Positions 14,008-18,398 of a DNA stretch of 18,398 nt are shown here, one piece after another. The stretch comes from Bacteroidales bacterium (GTDB lineage: Bacteria; Bacteroidota; Bacteroidia; Bacteroidales; UBA10428). Each line of letters begins with the position of its first letter. Position 1 is the first letter of the stretch. The notes beneath the pieces are model-generated. The model did not search any database, was not told where the DNA came from, and worked only from the letters and a program-made list of their open reading frames with translations. Where the stretch lies: NCBI GenBank assembly GCA_016926235.1, contig JAFGOZ010000488.1:1-18398 (forward strand), read 5' to 3'. The position numbers were made by a program, and so were the translations under genes.

Positions 14008-17000
14008 ATGAACAAGGACGAATTAAGAGATCTGCTTAAACAGCCTTATCGATTAGAAAATTGGAAGATGGTTGTAGATGAGGTATTCCCTAATGTTTCA
14101 TACCTGCAAAACCCTTTGGATATAGATATATCGCATAAAACAGATAAGGTAGAATCGTTTAAGCAGTTAGGGACTGTTCGACTGAACGATGGGAAAAACC
14201 TTGCTATGTTCGAGGTCCATGTTGCACCCAACGTAAATATTTCCAGAAACAGGGTTGAACTTAGAAATTTGGTGGCTCCATTCATTGATCAGGAGCGCAG
14301 TCATGGTGTATTAGTCATTTATGAGCAGGGACTTGATGATTACCGTTTCACCTTTACTGCAAAAGAAACTGAGTTTGATGAAGAGAAGGGAGACTTTTAT
14401 CAAAAAGAAACCGACACAAAAAGGTTCACCTATATTTTAGGACCGAATGAACCTTGCAGAACTCCGGGAGAAAGGTTTTGGGAGTTAAGCCAGAAGAAAT
14501 CCGAAGCTACTTTAAATGATGTTGAGAAGGCATTCTCTGTTGAACGCTTGAGCAAAGAATTCTTCACCAAATACAAACAGCATTATGAAGCCTTTGTAGG
14601 TTATCTGAATAGTTCAAACTTCAAAGCATCTGTATTCAATGGCGATGAGAAGGCGATCCGTGATTTTGTGAAGATCATGCTCGGACGTATTGTATTTCTC
14701 CACTTTGTTCATAAGAAAGGCTGGCTGGGAGCTTCAACAACCGCTTATGATGATGGAGACAAGAACTTTATGCAGAATTTTTGGAACAAGTCTGGTAAGA
14801 ATGAGATTTTCTACACCAACCATCTTTCTGAATTGTTCGAAGCACTAAATACGAATAACCGCCCAGGAGATGCATTTAAACTAACTGACGATGAAACCGT
14901 CTGTATCCCTTATCTAGGTGGAGGTTTGTTTGAGGAAGAAAACGGAAAAAAACAATGGATTACATTTCCTGAAGGGCTGTTTGAAGAATTGTTCAATTTT
15001 TTTGGGGAGTACAATTTTACCATTGATGAAAACGACCCTGAAGAAAATGAAGTAGGGATTGATCCTGAAATGCTGGGGCATATTTTTGAAAACCTCCTGG
15101 AAGACAATAAAGACAAGGGCGCTTTTTACACTCCAAAAGCCATTGTCAAATACATGTGCCAGGAATCCCTTATACAATATCTGATTACTTACTTCGAATC
15201 GGAAGGACTACTAAATGATGAAACAATTAAAGAAGATATTATTGCAAGGATTGGAAAATTTGTAAGAAAGTATGAAGGAGAGGCAATAATAGACTATGAC
15301 AAAGCTATTTCAGAAGCTCTATTTAAAGTTAAGGTATGTGATCCGGCAATTGGTTCCGGGGCCTTCCCGATGGGTATCTTGAATGAGATGATGATGATGA
15401 TCAATACGCTGCACCATGCAAGTCCGGATGTGGTTGAAGAGCTTTGGCATATGAAGAACTGGGAAGCAGCTACTGTTAAGAAGCATATAATCCAGAATTC
15501 AATTTATGGTGTTGACAATGAAAGAGGTGCTGTTGATATCGCCAGATTGAGGTTTTGGCTTTCATTGATTATGGATGAATTAAAGCCATGTACTTTACCC
15601 AGTTTGGATTACAAGATAGTTGTTGGAGATTCTTTACTCAGTAGATTTAAAGGAGAAGTAATCAATATCGATTGGGATGTAAAAGAGGGCACTCAATCAC
15701 ATCTATTTGGCAATGAAGCTGAAGAAGAAAAACAAAAAATTATAAAGTCGATTGCTCAGAAGCAGAGAGAATTCTTCGAAATAGAAAATAATGAAAGACA
15801 TGAATTGACCAAAATAATAAGAAACCTTAAAATTGATTTGTTGATAAAGCAATTGGAAATTCAGGTCTCAACAAAAGGAATTGACGAATTCCCCGTTGGA
15901 TCAGACAGGGTTGCAAAGGCAAAACTTGAGCTATACAATAAAACAAATGAGTGGAAGAAACTAATAAGTGATCTTAAATTCATAAAAAAGAATACCGATA
16001 ATGCTTTTCAGCATTTTGATTGGAGGTTGGATTTTCCCGAAATTTTTAATGAATTAATCAATCCAAATCTTGGATTTGATATAATCATTGGAAATCCACC
16101 TTATGTTGAACACAAGAAGCTTAAACATATCGCTTACCTATTGAAGGATAAATACAAGGTGTATACTGGATCTTCTGATTTGAGTGTTTACTTCTTTGAA
16201 TTAGGATTTAATGTTTTGAAAGATAATGGTGTGTTCTGTTTCATCAATACGAATAAGTTTTTTAACACAGGATATGGTAGAACTCTCAGGGATTTCCTTT
16301 TAAAACATGAAATTATTTCAATGGTAAATTTTGAACAAGTTGAAGTTTTTGAAAAGATTCTTGTTTCAAGTGTCATTTTACTTGCCCGAAAAAAACCTTC
16401 GACTAAAAATATGTTATTCAAATATTTGGGATTTTATAGAGAGAAAAATTGGAAAGTGAAATTTGAGAAAGCTCAGCTAAATCTATTTGAAGAATTTAAC
16501 CAAAACCTTTTTACTGATAGAGAATGGGTGTTCAAAAAGGGCATTGAGTTGGATATTAGGAACAAAATTGAAAAAAATGGCACTATGCTGAAACATCAAA
16601 ATAGTGTTGAAATCAAGAGGGGAGTAACAACGGGATTTGATCAAGCATTTATTATCAGTGATGATCTTGCTAAGTTGTTAAATGATGATATTATTAAGCC
16701 ATTGTTAAAAGGGGCTGAAATAAAAAAATATCAATACTCATTTGAAAACAGATATTTAATTTTCACTAGACGCGGAATAAATATAAAAGACCACCCATCT
16801 GTTAAAGAGTATTTAGAAAAATTTAAGATCGAATTAACGCCGCGCTTAGGTCCAGGTAAAATTGGCAGGAAGCCTGGTGATTATAAATGGTATGAAATAC
16901 AAGACAACACAGCTTATTATCCATTATTTGATAAAATAAAGTTGATATGGCCCTTAACTGCTGACAAATGGGGTTTTGCACTTGATGAAAGTGGACACTA

Positions 17001-17361
17001 CTTAACTTCGGGAGGTTTCTTTTTGGTTTCAAGGGGTTTATCTATAAAATATATTCTTGCCATATTGAATAGTCGGTTAATGGAATTTTACTTCGGATTT
17101 ATTGGAGTGATGACAGCAGGAGGGGCATTTACATTAAAAAAGGCAACTATTGAAGAGTTTCCAATCATCTCAATACCAAATGTTAAAGAATTTGAAAATA
17201 TGGTTGATGCTATTATCGATGCAAAAACTAGAAGTCTGGATACAAAAAGATTGGAAAAAGAATTAGACATAATGATTTATAAATTGTATGACTTGGATTT
17301 CGATGAGGTAAGAATCATTGATCCTGAACTTGATATAAATGAAAAAGAGTATAATAATTAA
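14008..17361 (+). CDS. Eco57I/PglX-like N6-adenine DNA methyltransferase (1117 aa)
   Basis: This is an AdoMet-dependent DNA methyltransferase of the large Eco57I/PglX type. Key marks are KGAFYTPKAIV (370-380); motif I VCDPAIGSGAF (D445); YGVDNERGAVDIARLRFWL (motif II region); and the catalytic motif IV IIIGNPPYVEH with N696-PPY. A charged helical insert with coiled-coil character lies between them (about 568-665). After the catalytic part comes a target-recognition region (about 860-1090) with EIKRGVTTGFDQAF and a TAGGAFTLKKATIEEFP block typical of type I S/TRD-like domains. The N-terminal 350 residues include a helical region but no PD-(D/E)XK nuclease motif that I can find, so cutting must come from partners. 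It begins on the base after the helicase stop codon. The C-terminal third looks more AT-rich than the rest. Confidence 0.9.
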   Translation: MNKDELRDLLKQPYRLENWKMVVDEVFPNVSYLQNPLDIDISHKTDKVESFKQLGTVRLNDGKNLAMFEVHVAPNVNISRNRVELRNLVAPFIDQERSHGVLVIYEQGLDDYRFTFTAKETEFDEEKGDFYQKETDTKRFTYILGPNEPCRTPGERFWELSQKKSEATLNDVEKAFSVERLSKEFFTKYKQHYEAFVGYLNSSNFKASVFNGDEKAIRDFVKIMLGRIVFLHFVHKKGWLGASTTAYDDGDKNFMQNFWNKSGKNEIFYTNHLSELFEALNTNNRPGDAFKLTDDETVCIPYLGGGLFEEENGKKQWITFPEGLFEELFNFFGEYNFTIDENDPEENEVGIDPEMLGHIFENLLEDNKDKGAFYTPKAIVKYMCQESLIQYLITYFESEGLLNDETIKEDIIARIGKFVRKYEGEAIIDYDKAISEALFKVKVCDPAIGSGAFPMGILNEMMMMINTLHHASPDVVEELWHMKNWEAATVKKHIIQNSIYGVDNERGAVDIARLRFWLSLIMDELKPCTLPSLDYKIVVGDSLLSRFKGEVINIDWDVKEGTQSHLFGNEAEEEKQKIIKSIAQKQREFFEIENNERHELTKIIRNLKIDLLIKQLEIQVSTKGIDEFPVGSDRVAKAKLELYNKTNEWKKLISDLKFIKKNTDNAFQHFDWRLDFPEIFNELINPNLGFDIIIGNPPYVEHKKLKHIAYLLKDKYKVYTGSSDLSVYFFELGFNVLKDNGVFCFINTNKFFNTGYGRTLRDFLLKHEIISMVNFEQVEVFEKILVSSVILLARKKPSTKNMLFKYLGFYREKNWKVKFEKAQLNLFEEFNQNLFTDREWVFKKGIELDIRNKIEKNGTMLKHQNSVEIKRGVTTGFDQAFIISDDLAKLLNDDIIKPLLKGAEIKKYQYSFENRYLIFTRRGINIKDHPSVKEYLEKFKIELTPRLGPGKIGRKPGDYKWYEIQDNTAYYPLFDKIKLIWPLTADKWGFALDESGHYLTSGGFFLVSRGLSIKYILAILNSRLMEFYFGFIGVMTAGGAFTLKKATIEEFPIISIPNVKEFENMVDAIIDAKTRSLDTKRLEKELDIMIYKLYDLDFDEVRIIDPELDINEKEYNN

Positions 17362-17382
17362 TCTGTTTTAGAACGATAGAAA

Positions 17383-18398
17383 ATGAAAGTAAAAGAGTTC
17401 AAACAAAAGTTGATTAATTATGCAAGGGAGCTTATCCCTCCAGGTTACACGGATTATATACGCATCCCAGGATCAGCTTCGACTGAGAATATGAATATCA
17501 TTACTACCAAGAAGGATGTGGTTAGAAAATTCTTTTCAAGCGAGTTTGAGCAGGAAAGTTTTGCAGTGCAGTTTTCAAAGAATGATCAGGTTCCCGGATT
17601 GAAAACAATTGAATCCTTTGAAGTTCCTTTGGAAGATAATGATAAGGAAGTCACGGATCTTTTTCCAGGCATTTCTGAAGAAGAGTTTTTAGAGGAGGAA
17701 AAGCAAAAGACAAAGTACAATTTTGAATTGGTGATGAACTCGCAGAATGTGAGTATTAGAAAATTATTGGATCACATAGAAAAAAATCAATACATGGGTC
17801 AAGATATATCAACAAAGGACTTAAATCATCTTTGGGATGATTTTTTGAATAAATGGCCGGTTGAAAGGCTGGAAAGTATGTCATTAAATGAATACACTAA
17901 TTTGAATCGGTCGGATTCATTTTGCTATTGGCTGGAAAAAAAGACTGAATCTCTTGCTAGCATTTGGGGTGGATCGGCATATAAGTTCGGCATTTATAAA
18001 AGAGACAATCTTGAGAAAGAAGATACCCGGAAGGGTTATAAAACAGATGGCGAATACGCCTGGGTCCTTAAGTTTGGACCTGATAGAGATTCTGCGTTTC
18101 AAAATGTAAGGAAAAGGGTTTACGAAGTTGCAAGATTAGCCCAGGCAGGCGAAATAGAGAAGATAGATGACATTGATCTCGGTCACTCGTTTAAATGGAA
18201 AATTGCGGCTCTCTATCACAAGAATTTGCCGTTTATTATGAAAAAGGATGCAATAGACTACCTGGCTGAAGATATTGGCATAGATACCAGTCAGCCTTAT
18301 TGGGTTAAATACAATGAATTAAGTAATGCAAACCCCGGAAAAGACATCCTTGATTATAGCAGTGACCTGTGGGAAAAGTATTTTAAATCTACCCAGGC
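17383..18398 (+). CDS. McrB-like AAA-family protein, N-terminal part (runs off the window)
   Basis: A frame opens at the ATG 17383, 21 bases after the methylase stop, and stays open to the last base (338 complete codons), so the gene continues beyond the window. The visible part precedes any nucleotide-binding motif. It contains SFCYWLEKKTESLASIWGGSAYKFGIYKR (about 178-207) and an EYAWVLKFGPDRDSAFQNVRKRV block, followed by IDLGHSFKWKIAALYH. As I remember, this set is typical of the N-terminal domain of Bacteroidota McrB-type GTPase/ATPases, which bind nucleic acid and feed a McrC-like nuclease. The AAA domain itself is not in the window. Position makes it the ATPase of a helicase-methylase-ATPase operon. 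No Walker A can be checked. Confidence 0.6.
   Translation, partial: MKVKEFKQKLINYARELIPPGYTDYIRIPGSASTENMNIITTKKDVVRKFFSSEFEQESFAVQFSKNDQVPGLKTIESFEVPLEDNDKEVTDLFPGISEEEFLEEEKQKTKYNFELVMNSQNVSIRKLLDHIEKNQYMGQDISTKDLNHLWDDFLNKWPVERLESMSLNEYTNLNRSDSFCYWLEKKTESLASIWGGSAYKFGIYKRDNLEKEDTRKGYKTDGEYAWVLKFGPDRDSAFQNVRKRVYEVARLAQAGEIEKIDDIDLGHSFKWKIAALYHKNLPFIMKKDAIDYLAEDIGIDTSQPYWVKYNELSNANPGKDILDYSSDLWEKYFKSTQ

Noticed and set aside
1..18398. CRISPR array, IS element or prophage structural genes
   Set aside because: No regularly spaced repeats, transposase, integrase, capsid, portal or tail motifs were found; the repeats present are isolated pairs.

Overview
The window looks like an accessory (mobile or defence) region of a Bacteroidota chromosome. 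The signs are AT-rich DNA, many starts with weak or no Shine-Dalgarno, a candidate -33 TTTG / -7 TAnnTTTG-type promoter, and protein families common in that phylum. The first bases resemble the 5' end of a tRNA-Pro gene broken in the D-loop, which may mark an integration or rearrangement boundary. No housekeeping gene, capsid gene, transposase or integrase is visible.

Layout. Positions 1 to about 9500 are almost entirely minus-strand. From the left they hold: a frameshifted small gene (125-503); a solitary PD-(D/E)XK nuclease of the PGN_0703 type (765-1742); a degraded repeat block (about 1862-2035); a small membrane protein (2053-2298); an unknown 302-aa protein (2341-3249); two tandem paralogues of about 135 aa, each behind the same hairpin leader (3301-3708 and 3878-4282); a lysine-rich 62-aa protein (4815-5003) after a 398-aa protein carrying all core motifs of a divergent family A polymerase palm (5015-6211); several small unknown genes (6426-7757); and a ParB-domain/N4-cytosine-type DNA methyltransferase fusion (7823-9295). 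Direct repeats, hairpins and decayed copies are frequent here.

Positions 9500 to 18398 are plus-strand. A sigma-70-family factor (9633-10397) ends at a very strong terminator (10455-10491). A perfect 20-bp palindrome (10536-10555) then precedes a tight operon: a PLD-nuclease/SF2-helicase fusion (10720-14007), an Eco57I/PglX-like adenine methyltransferase (14008-17361, directly abutting), and an McrB-like AAA protein (17383 to beyond the window end). This helicase-methylase-ATPase set resembles the 'Hma' type of predicted anti-phage system and more loosely BREX and DISARM. The methylase would mark self DNA, and the helicase/nuclease and NTPase would act on unmarked DNA.

The most unusual items are the compact polymerase-like protein, the duplicated leader-plus-gene pair, the palindrome in front of the defence operon, and the decayed repeat block. 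All function calls are from reading motifs; no database search was run.
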